Shown here: piece by piece, positions 29,463-41,400 of the stretch
Layout: each line of letters starts with the position of its first letter
Position numbering within the stretch: the stretch's first letter is position 1
Assembly: GCA_001939145.1 (NCBI GenBank)
Contig: LSRX01000754.1
Location: forward strand, 19,878-83,877
Direction of reading: 5' to 3'
Length of the DNA: 64,000 nt
Origin: Symbiodinium microadriaticum
Taxonomy: Eukaryota > Sar > Dinophyceae > Suessiales > Symbiodiniaceae
Program-made: the position numbers and the translations under genes
The notes under the pieces: generated by a model
What the model saw: the letters and a program-made list of their open reading frames with translations, nothing else
What the model was told of the DNA's origin: nothing
The model's database searches: none

Positions 29463-32400
29463 GTGCCGCCCTCAGTCTCGTTTCCGCTCCTTTGGGACTG
29501 TTAGGAGGCGTCGTGTGCCAGGCAATGCAGCTCGACAGCTTCGATGTGTACCACTGGACCGGGCTACGCTGCTGGTACAGAGTCCAGTACGACCAGGGCG
29601 GGTAGCTCTGGCGAAGCAATCGTGCAGGTTCTTTTAATCATCTCCATTTGATCACTGTCGTAGCGCAGTTTCTGGCAGGTTCGTAGAATTGGTTTGGGGG
29701 TTGCTTCCTGTAAGAGAGGTTCCCCTTGATTGCCTTCACAGGCAGTGGCGGGCACGATATTGTTTCGATATGGTTTTAACATGCCCCAGTATCAATCACG
29801 CCTTTGGATACGTCAACAATCAAAATATACCCCCAGGAGATTCATCCTGGCAAGTAAAGGAAGGGAAGCTTCCATTTGCAATCTGATGTGTTCACAGCAA
29901 ACCGAGTACAGACAAGGCAAGCAACGTGCGGGGAAGATGTGAAAACACGATGGAAACACTACAGACTCGTGTGGGGATCGTATGATTTTATCCTGGGGCC
30001 CTTCGCGGCCCCTCCGAGTGACCTCCGTCCGCCCCCAACTCCTTCCAGGTCCTTTTTGACAGGTCTCCAGCCAGACACATTCTCAAACGACTTCACAGAC
30101 TGCCATCAACAAGTCGTGTATTCGTCCTGGGATATTCCAGGAATCCCAGCAGGAAAGAGCTTCCCCATGAGATAAAGTGCTAGGTTCGTTTGGCAAAGCT
30201 TGGTCAACCTTCATCTCTAGGTCATGGCGTCATGCGTGCTGGCTCCGTGGAACCTGGACGGGCCGGGAAACATGCCGAAACCGTGGCTTTGGCAGCATTC
30301 AGCCTGCGAGTTTTGCAAAGAAGTGCAGCTAAAGTGTGGAGCCTGGTGGCCCTGGAGTGTCGGGGACTGTTGCTCGAGCTTCAAGATTTAGGGTTGCCAG
30401 TGATGCCCGCCAGATCTGCGGAAGCATCTCGCCAGGTTTCCCCAAAACGGGCACGCAGAGGCTGCGGATTATCAAGCACTGGAACCGGCGTGGCACGGCA
30501 GAAACTGGGTCGCGGGGCTTGAGAGGCACAGCTTGTCGGCGCACTCCGAGGCTGTCCGGATCGATGGTTCCGGCTGACTGGTGTGGATGCCTACGGGAAG
30601 TCTTGTCAGGCCTCTTGAAGCTGGTAGGAGGCTAGTCTCCCAGTTTGAAGGGGCAGCTCGTGAGGCCTGCGCCCGAACTGTGCTGGATGTGGACGAGAGC
30701 CAGCGCTCTTACAACAGCGTCTATGGTAACTGGGAAAGAAAGCGTCGGAGGATGCAGAAGCACCCTCACCACCTCTGGAAGCGGATTTGTTGTTGAACCT
30801 GAGGGAACGGGAGCGAGCCGAGGCAACAACAAGAAAGGAACAGGCTCCGCCCTGAGTGTGGTCATGTGCCATCGAAGTCGGGTATCGCCGTCGTTCAGAG
30901 CCGATGTTCTCTTCTCCCGGACCATCGGAAAAATCCGACCAATCGTTCGGTTTGGTCTTCCAAGTCCGGAGCTTTCCGAAGATGCTGAGGACATGCGCAG
31001 TCGAGATTGAACTCTCCTCAGGCGTGGTCAGCAAAGACGAGAAGCTGCTCGGAATGCAAGTCCCAGCTCAGGGTTGCCGCAACCAGCTCCTTGTAAACCA
31101 AACTTTAACAGAAACTCCAAATGGTCCGGCCCTGGCATTATCTGTACATGATTCGGCGCTGTTGGAGCAGGTCCTGTCGTATCTGTGCTCCATGAAGAGT
31201 TTCTTGAAGCTTCCTTTCCGGCTTTGCACATCGCCAAGGTAGGAACTCCTGGATGCAAATGGACCTTGGAGCCAAGTATTATGTTGCAGGCTTTCCATGC
31301 CTCTTGCGCTTGCATGGCATGTGGCACAGTAGCGGCACAGTAGCATACAAGCATGAAGACTTAATGGGGCCGTCGATGTTTCGATGTTTCGTGGCTTGCA
31401 TCAATGCTTCTCTTATTCGTTCCGAAGCCCGGAAGGTGTTGTTACTCGAGGGCGTGCGAACCATTGGCAGTGGGTCACGTCCTATGTTGTTCAGTACAGT
31501 GCCTGTGACCGCAAACAGCTGTCTGTACGCGGCTGCTTCATTTTTTCAACCTTTGACCGGCCTGTAAACAGCGTCACTGGCTCTGCAAGCCAGAGAGATG
31601 AGCAGAGATCAGCTCGCTATCGTAAAAGATGAAGTGAGGTAACAACAATCGGAACTTCTTCAATGCACCTGGCCACGCTCTCGGAGTGACCCTGTGATCC
31701 TGCCTTGCAGACATCACCAGACCTATGAAACAGCGATTCCTGTGCCTAGGTGGGCATGGAGGAAACCGCGACCGCAACACCAACCAACAGGCTGCACGTC
31801 CTGCCGCGGATTGGTATAGATCACATCAGCCGGATCCATGTGTCCTGTGTGGTCCCAGTGGTGGAACCTGGCGATCGAAGCAGCGCAGGTCATGTTTCTG
31901 CGACCAGTGTCGGCACGGTACATCCGCATCGTGGTGAAGAGCTGGCGCAGCTGCTGATCTTCGATTGGTAGGTACGGAGCAGGGGCAGTCACAAGCATCC
32001 TCACCTTGTCGGTTTCTCAGGTTGGCCTTCGATGCGGGCTGCAGCCGTGGTTTGCAATCCGATGCTACCCGCACGGCTCCCAGGGCTCAGAGCTCACTGG
32101 AACTCTGTGTCTCTGGAAGTGGGTCAGAGCAGGGATGAAGCTTCAAGCAAATCTGGTGCGACCGTAAGCTGCACTGGCCACCGCTTTCACATGTGAGGTC
32201 GTGGAGCGCGGAGGCGCGGCTTGGGTCAACCTTTGTCTTTCGATGGTTCGCATAAACACTGCTTTCTATTCCAAAGGGCTGCCCAGCTTGTGGCATGAAG
32301 TTTGCATCATTGTTGCATGGGGGCCCATCGTCTGGCATGCGGCTGCATTGCGCAATCCTGGAACGTGCTGGCCTCGCAGCCTGCGACTCGCAGCCGTGAA

Positions 32401-35400
32401 GCACATGTCTTGACTCTCGGTGGATAAACGGCACTTTGGCCGCCTTGCCAGGTAGGATCACGCAAGCCTTATCATCGTCGTGCAGCGGATACGACATGCG
32501 ACGCTGGGTTGGCGACGATGGAACCCTGGATTTGCACAGGAGGATGTACATGAGTTTCGGGCTCTGACAGCGTAGCGGTTTAGCAGCTCGATGCCTACAA
32601 GTGGCTGTGCTCTGAGGCGGCTTGTTGTGGTTCAACGGAAACTTCGTCTACTATGAGGGAGATTGGCGCCACTTGGATGTCAATGTATCCGTTTCGGTTA
32701 TGGTGGTCACGAATCCGAGACCACTGCTCTCGACAACGCTAGGAGGTATGCTCGTGCGATCTAGGCATAGCTTAGAACTAGCAACGGTGCCCTGATTCGA
32801 ATCGTTATGTTGGCGCAGGATGGCGCAGCCACGTACCCTGTGGCCCCGACCCAACACTACTCTCAGGCATTACGCGATCTTGGGCCGGAAACTCTATCCG
32901 GCTGAACACATATTGGGGATGGAACTGGCACAGAGAGTCCGTCCATGCAGACCCGGTCTCTGGGCAGATCTATCATCTGCTCAATCATCGGGGTCATGCT
33001 CTGAGCAGTTACCAGACCTTCTCGCTTCCCGCTTGCACGGAGAGTTGCAAACGAGGAAGAGCATGAGAGAGAGAGAGCTCGTAAGAGCTCATGCGCTTTC
33101 TCTTTCGTTTGTTTGCGGTGAGGTTCGTCGGCTGCTTGAATCAGTGGCTGGGCCGAACCTCTCGGGCTCGGCTCTCGCAGCGCTTCCAGATCCACTGGCC
33201 CCTTGGATCTGCTTTGCAAAGGCTGTGCACTCTGCAATGCCATCTCTCTATCCAGGCTTGGGGTCTCTTGGGGTGCGCGCCGCGCCGCGCCGTGGTCAGG
33301 TATCGGGTGTTTATTGGGGATGGCGAGATGGTGGTGCTGGACCGGCAGAGCAGATGGAGGATCATCAGACTTGGCTGCTCCGGCGACCTGCTGCATTTAG
33401 CGAGGTTTGTGCTCGACGTGTCATGCTGGGCCATGAGACTTCATGAGACTCTGAGGCACCTTGCCGGTGCGAATCCTGGCCTCGATGTCGAACTTCTGGA
33501 TGGCAGGCTGCGAGCGTGGCCGTCAAGGCACGACCTCACAAGCGGATGTTTTTGAGCTTTCGCACGCGAGTTTGCTGTTAGGTGGGATCTTGGAGAGCGA
33601 TGGGGAGAGCTACTACATTATCCATGCGAAGCTTGTCCAACAAGCTGCAATGAACTGTCTCCTCGAATGTGCTTGGATGTGTTGTTCAGAGCAGCTATGT
33701 GGAGCTGTTGCTGGAAGCGATGCATCGCTGAGGGCGCGCTACGTGTACCGCCGGGCCATAAGTGGACCAGCCCGGAACCAGGTGAAACGGCTCTCTGGAT
33801 GGCTAGGGGAGACTTGATGGCAACCAAAGAGTGCAATCTGGTGCAAACACTGCAGGGTCTCTTGGGTAAGGAGGGCTATGGGTCTGGCACTGTGAGAGCT
33901 GTGGATGCCTTCTGCTCAGGACATTTGTTCCTTGGCTGTGGACTACAAGAGGAATCGCTGGTACTACCACAGGGACCGGGTCAAAGCATAGCAATGCTCT
34001 TGGGCGGTTCGTCAATGCAGCACTCCCGTCACCGAAGTGTACTAAAGTAGCAACAGCAACCTAGGATGCCAGGTCGCTTGGTGTTGCTGCATCCGTCGTC
34101 TCGTCTTCGATTCGCGACCTGGTGAGCACGCATATTGCCAAACTCATAAAGCTGCGTCTTTCAGACCATAGAAATGTCTCCTCTGTTCATGTATGTCTGC
34201 GTACGAAGAAAGCAGAAGTTGATCCGCTTTGCTTGCCTTCTTCAACAAACCCCGAAACATGTGCTGCAGCCTGACAGGAGGGCGGAGGTCGATTTCACGA
34301 AGGTATCTGGTCCTGCCCAGCCACTTTCACCACGAGCCAATCGCAGGCGAGTGGCGACTCCTGATCCTTGTTTTGCGAGTCGGGACTTCGGTCCGTTCAC
34401 TTCCCTGCCAGGTTGAAGACTATGTTTATGACCTGCTTCCCGACAATGCTGGCACAGGAATGTATGCCCTGCCCATGCCCCGCACCTTGCAGAACACCTT
34501 GGAGCATGTGGCCTGCGATTCATGAATACGTTAAGCGTCAGGTCGCTCAAGCCGTACAGTCGCAGGTAGGAACTCAGCGCGAAGCGCCGAGTAGACATGA
34601 GTGGCATTGCTCTGAAGCATGCCGCTGTTTTTGTGATTGATGTTGCGACAGACACAGCCGAGGCCATGTCTGGCCAGTATACCTGCGCTGGCGGCCGACA
34701 TATCGAATCGCGAATTACAACACTATGTGGCGTGGCTGAGTGCCGGAATTCTTCGGCGCCTTAGGCTTCGCGTTCGCTCAATCCTTCTTTCCTGCATTTG
34801 AGTTTGTTTGTGTTTGAGGTGTCCCCACGGCTGGAAGCAGTACCAACGTAACTGCTACCGATACATGGGCTGGTCCAACTTCCGTGGTGCCGAGAGCCGT
34901 TGCAATGTCTTCCAGGCTCACATATTCATGCGGCTGGGCGCAACTGCTTCAGTCTCCTCAATTTCCGAGGACCCTCTACACCGAGAGCGCGAGCGAGAGA
35001 GAGAAAGAGAGAGAGCTTTTGGCTCAAGGTCGCGAGTGCTCAATGTGTCAGCCCGCGACTGGCGACGAGGGGTAACAGAGTGAGGCATCCCAAGGTACCC
35101 TCTGAGGACGATGGCCACGTGGCCCCTGCCTTTCATGGAAAGCACGTTCGTTCCGCACCTAACTGTGTGTGTGTGTGTGTGTGCTCTACAGCGCTGGCAA
35201 CTCAGATTTGATGAAGGTGAATGGTGAGCTCCTCGCCCAGGAGCTGGCGCTCGTTCAGGAAGAAGCTGCCCGGGGGATGCGCTAGAGCTCGAGCCTGTGT
35301 AGGGGATCCCGAGGATCCTCTGCGTCCAAAGGATGACGACCGCGCCAGCGAAGTCCTGCATGAGGACCTCGGCACCAGAGCTGGTGAGGAAATGGACAGG

Positions 35401-38400
35401 GCTGGACCCCCTTGACTTGAGTTCTCTTTTTGGTGCCATTATCCTTTCACAGACGGAGCGGAGCCATTCCATTTCCGATCCAACCATGCCCAACCCGGCA
35501 CCCTGACTTTTGTCCGTACTTTCCAGAGGAACGAAGCTTGCCGATTTGCCGTGCACGGGGTTAATTACAACGTTGCACATGAGTCCGGTACGCTTTCTCC
35601 ACTCGACGTGCAGTGCGACTTGAACGTTGGTTTGTACTTAGTCCTCTTTCCCTCTTGCTTTTGCGCCTTCGAGGGTGCACTGCATGCAACATCATGCGAC
35701 CCATTGGCACCCGAAACACGCGGCGGCGCACTAGCGCGCGGGCAGGGTCACTCCCCTGTCCGTCACTCTGGCGGCAGAAAAGCGAGCGCGAGAGAGGCGG
35801 AGCTTGACGCGCTCCCTGTACCCCGAAGACAAGCCATATTGAGTCTAAGATTGAGCACCCAAGGGAGAACGGGAAACATGAGAGAACGAAACAGAGAAAG
35901 ATTCAGCATCACCCCGCCGGGTTGCAATTCGTCCAGTGCAGTGGGAAGGCCATCGTCGCGGATGCGACTGATCGTGAGATTTATTTTTACGAGGTTCATT
36001 TGCTTGATCTGAGGCCAGAGTCCGATGCGGAGTACGATTGGGTCGATGCCAACGTCGTGCGAGTAAATAGACACATGTTTGCAACCAGCCATAGGTTATG
36101 CTGCCATGCTGCAGATTTGCACGAGCGGCAGTTTCATATGTCGAACAGAGAGTGCTATGTACTGTAGGTGCTTTCTGTCAGTAGCGCTGCGTTACGCTCT
36201 CTCGCCGGGTCCAAACCTCCGAAAAGAAGTCATCCCGATCAAGCCCCATAGAAGGCGACTGCATTCCTGAAGCCCCTGAAGTGTTCCGCTGGCCTTCCAT
36301 AGCAGCATTGGATCAACCCGGCCGGCGAAGCTGTGCGCAAGATAGTACTGCTCTTAGAAGCGGCTCACCTCAACTGTTGAGGTTGGCACTGGCTGGGCGT
36401 CATCGGTTCAACCTCTGGTGGCTGGACCGGGGAGCAATCGGAAAAAGCTTGTTTTGAATTAGCTGACGTTCCTCACTGCGCGGCTCCCCTCCGAAAGGAC
36501 GGAGGATCCAACGAATGTCAATCGCTTGGATGGAAAGGAGAGAGGGCCTGGGCCTCCGTGTTTGCGGCTTTTGCGCTAATCTTCTTTCGGAAATCCGTCC
36601 AGTTTTCTGTAGAACCTTGGCTTGCACCACGCCATATAAGAAATCAAACAACACTGGCTCCTGCCTTTCGCTTCGCAGGACCCCTTCCAGATCTCCAGCA
36701 CGCTGTCGGCGCGACCGTCGCCGTGGCACCGCATCGACCACCGCTGGAGACCATGCGACCTGTCGCATTTTTTCATGTATTCCGGAGTGCTGGTTGAGGC
36801 GGTGCCTGTGTCCGAGGTTACATCTTCCACAGCCGGAACGGTTATTGGAGGCCTCGGTTCCAATGAGAGTCATTAGAGCCCAGAAATCAGAAATGCAACT
36901 TTTCAGCTCAGAAGCTGGATATAATTTTGCCACAAGGTCGCGGCATCTATGCAATGGTCAAGACATGTTGCGACACATGTGCACAACACGGGAGGTATCA
37001 TTGGCATGTGCAACATTGCCACGAAGGCAGCGAGTGCGATTTTTGCCACGTCGCGATTAGAGAACATTGGGCTGCAGTGACTGATTGCAGGCCGGTACTT
37101 CATCTGCAAGATGCCCCTCAGGGCCCAGCCCACCTCGTGGTTCCATTTGGCGCAGTCAGGCACGACATGTGAGCCGGATTGCAAGTCGGGGGTAGTGCAG
37201 CTTGCTATTTTGCAAATGTCTACCAGGATACACATGTGGCAAGACCAGTTACAGGGACTTGGGCAGCAACGTGTCAGCAATCATCTTTCGATCCGATAAG
37301 CCACGATAGCCAAATTGGTGTTGGCCTTCGTCCGTAGCCTGACAGGTACCCAGCTGTGTGCAAAAGCAATGCAGAGCCCGTTGCAGGTATCGGCTCTTTC
37401 ACGCTCCAAGCATAGAGTGAAGCATAATTAAGTCTCGCTGCTGATCTTGCATCTTTCTTCAGAGCAGATGGTAGCATAGTTGTATATGTCCAGAAGCATG
37501 TGCGCATATGTGCGCGCAACTTGTGGCCATCTGCATGTATGTGTTCTGCATGCCAAGGTGACTTGACAATCTCCGGTTGCTACACAGCATCACGGAACGA
37601 TGCCAACTGCAACGGTCAGGGCTTCCACTACTACCCGATTCGGCTCGGTAAGTTTGGACAGTGCAGCGGCTGCAACTAGTGGAAGCATCAGGAAGGTGTG
37701 CACGCATGCGCGACAGGTACAGGAAAGCAAATTTCATTCATGCCATAACTAACTTTGAGGCCGTGCCTGACCTGATGCAGGTGCTTCTGTGGCACGGCCA
37801 CAGATGTTCGTGATGACGGCACTTGCATTAGCAAGTCGGTCGAGAGTGTGCAGAATAATGCTGACTATAACCACATCTACATGCACCTCTGTTGCATCTC
37901 CTGTTGACCACCGTTGCCAAAGTCTCGAATGTGTTCTCTTAGCCTGCTTCGGCCGGGTGATTTCCCGCGGGCAGGTTGCTAAAGAGACGGCTCGAAAGAG
38001 GAAGTGGGCTGAAGCCGCTGCCAAGGTACAAGTTCTTTGAGTACTACTTGGCTGGTAATAACTACTGCTTGGCTGCGAGCCTTGACACATCTTTATCAGC
38101 CTGGGCGAAGCCGGAAAGGTCCGGGAATGCACTGTGCAAAGCTCTGCTGAAACAAGCCGGCATGTATGCCATGCCGCTTTTGCATCACTGAGGGGTGGCC
38201 GCCGGGCTGAGGGTTCCGAATCCCCTGCCAAGACTCTGGGAACGTGCAGCTTGATATTGAAGCGTATTGCGTGCGAGTTTTCCTTGATTGCGTATGTCCT
38301 GTCTGATTCGCAGTTTTGACTTGTGAGACATGCAGTGTGCTGAGGTCAAGCGGCATGCTCGTCCGATGCATACTGAAGCCTGGCCGGATCAGGATAGGCT

Positions 38401-41400
38401 TATCCGAGGCATGCTAAGGACGGGGCTTTGTATGAAGGTAAGAGCGGGGTTGAAGCGTCGGACATCACCCCAGGCCATGGTTTCGAGTTCTATGCCAACT
38501 CCAAGCACGAGGATTCCAAGTGCTGGTTGTTCTCGGGACATAAGTCGCCGGGCCGGAATTTGAGCTTGCAGTGCGGGGCATGCAGGTGCAGGAGCTTCCA
38601 GTTGCTGGTTTCGGGTAGTTGCACGTCAATGGAGTTCCGGCGGTAATCTGAGGCGAGAGGGTCACATCATCCCAGTTCGAGCTTTTACGGGGCGCCGATA
38701 CAAAGATGCGGTGTGCTATATCAAGGCTGGGCAGTACAGTTTCTTGCTGGTACGGGTCCGATCGAACTGCAGAGACCAGGATGGAACGTGCCGAAATCAG
38801 ACAATTACTTTTGTTTTTTTCTTCTGTTTTGTCGTCGCACGAACTTTCCTTCGTCACTTTGCTTCACTTGATACACTGTGCGTTTCAATTTTGGATTTAT
38901 TGCACAAGCTTCGCAACATGAGAGCATTCCTTGAGCTACAGTCAGAGTCGCTCAGCATGTTCGATCCCGGCAGGATGTACCGTGCAAGCGGCATCACAAT
39001 CATAGTGTCAGCGCAAACAGTCACACCACATCGTAGCATAATCCTGCCAGCAGCGGAAGTTGCATGCATGGCGTTCACCCCGCCCCTCACCATCATATTC
39101 AGGTTAAAGACTTAAAGATGTTACACCTATTTCACACTGTGGATCGTGAAATGCAGCTCACTCTTCTCGCTCTCGGCGGGTGAGTGGTGGCTTGGAAAGC
39201 AGAGGAAGCAGGTAACTTAAGACACCGCATAGTTCCCCGGTGCGGCTACAATCGGCTAGTTCCGACCCGTATCGCTCGTTGGTGATTGTAAGGCGTTGCA
39301 GTTTCCGCTGGGCTGGATTTGGTGTGCCGAGCTGGGCTGGATTTGGCAGCTTTCTTACCCTAACCGCCCCAACCATATCGACGTTGACCTAGTCGAACCT
39401 GGCACCTGTAATAGTTATACCGTTATACCCGGCTCGACTCGCTGCTGTGGCCGTGGCTGTGGCCGTTGATGCTGCGTGTTCTAACCTCTGAGGCTGTCGC
39501 ACGCGCTTGGCCTTTTAAAGTTGCTCATGGTGGGCATTCTGGTGTATCAAACATGGCTTGAAGCTGCCACCTACAAAACTGTGCATCCGATGCAGGCTCC
39601 GTATCTCGAAGATGGATGTGCAAACGACTATGGAATCCCGGGCTATAAGTTCTCGCACTTGGGCATCTCATCTGAGATTGCTCACGGGAGGCCTTTCTTG
39701 ATGATGCATCATGTTGGGGTTGGTTTCTCTTCTGCCAGACTCGTCGCTTCCTTGGGAACTAGACATGGCCTTGGTTTGCAGATTCTGTTGTGCTTCTTGC
39801 TGCATGTATGATGTGGAGATTTTTTATGAAAGAGCCAAGGCTACTGGTACATGCATATCCGCACCTCTGCGGGCGATGCCAGCTTATCCGCTTGTGCTAC
39901 GCAGTGCGACCGTGCACGTTATGCATGCATCGGCTTCCACTTGTTTGAGGCCCCTGGACGGGTTTGAACGGGTTTGAATGGATGTAGTTGCTCAGTGTGC
40001 CAGTTGAAAGTGGCCGGTTGTTGCTGGGCTTACTCCGGGTCGGTGTGTCTGCTGGACCTATTTGGGCGAGAGGCAGTTAACTGATACGTGTGCGTGAACA
40101 ACTAATTGCTAGACCTTCGCGGCACCTCCATGATCTCCATCCCTAGATTTAATTGGGTTCTCTCAACAAGTTGAGGACGGAAATGCAAGACACTGTTACT
40201 TGTGTCTTGGCTTCAAGATTCCACACACATTCGCGCAGACTGTCGGTGCATCAAACGAATCAAACTCCATCCCGGTGACCAGCATGATCTGCACATTTTC
40301 GCAGCGGCCCCTGTAACCACGCGTTTGGCACGAAAGCATACCTCCCCAAGGTACAAACAAGAGCGAGCCTTCCACTGGTCCGTCAGCGACGGGCGGGCCA
40401 AAGCCTTTGTCAAATGTGCCTGGCTTAAGATAGGAACACGCTGCTGCTGTTTGGGTTCCAAACGACCATGATATGGATGGAAGCTGGAGCAATCCAGCTG
40501 TTATCCAATGGCCTTTCTTGCGCAAGCAGGGTAATCACTTTCCCCTATATTAAACACCCCCTAACTAAAATACATTGGGGCGAACCCTCCCGAAATCAGC
40601 CATGCCCTTTACTTTAAAGCCCATTCTGAATTGGGGGGAGTGTTTCGAGGCTCCAAATACCCTTAAAGCACAGTAAAAGCAAGAGCAAGAGCAGGAGTTA
40701 GAGCAACAGCAGGAGCAAGAGCAAAAGCGGGACACAGCAAGAGCAGCAGCACGAGCAAAGCAAAAGCAAGAGCGGGAGTAAGAACAAGAGCAGCAAACGC
40801 GGGAGCAATAGCAAGAGCAGGAACAGGCGCAAGAGACGCAGCAGAAGCAGGAGCAAAAGCAAGCGCGGGAGCAAGAGCCAGAGCAGGAGCAAGAGCACGA
40901 CCCCTCAAAAGCGGGAGTAGAAAAATACCCCTAATAATAACAAGGCATTCAGAGATTTTATTAGTGGGGGCCCTCCGTTTAATATTGGGGGGAACGATTA
41001 ACTTTCGCGAGCCTGGCCTCTGCTAAGAAAGCTGGTTTTTGAAGATTAAACACAACTCTTCCGATATTGCTTCAAGAACATTGCCAGTGTCAACCCATCA
41101 CTTTCGGTGTTGTGTCCACATAAACTAGTTGCACAATCTTGTGGCACCTCTTGTTCGATGAGCACAAGCCGACCAACCCGCTAAGTTGTCTTCGTTGTCC
41201 GAAGAGCTGTTGAAGTCTTCTGGATCAGCCGTACCCTGATCTCGAACCTGAGCTAAGGCAAACAGCCAACTTACCATGCCAACGATCAAAGCCGGGAGCC
41301 GAGGAAAGCTTAAAGGCCATGTTTGAGAAACAAGCAGAAGAGAGTGTGTATCGTTTCTCCTTTGCAGCGGCTGTCAGGGTTTGACAGGATTGACAGTGTC

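Noticed and set aside
40663..40908. Leu/Ala-rich frames resembling membrane helices on the - strand
   Set aside because: Generated by the AGCAAG/AGCAGG hexamer repeat; no splice sites or conserved motifs.
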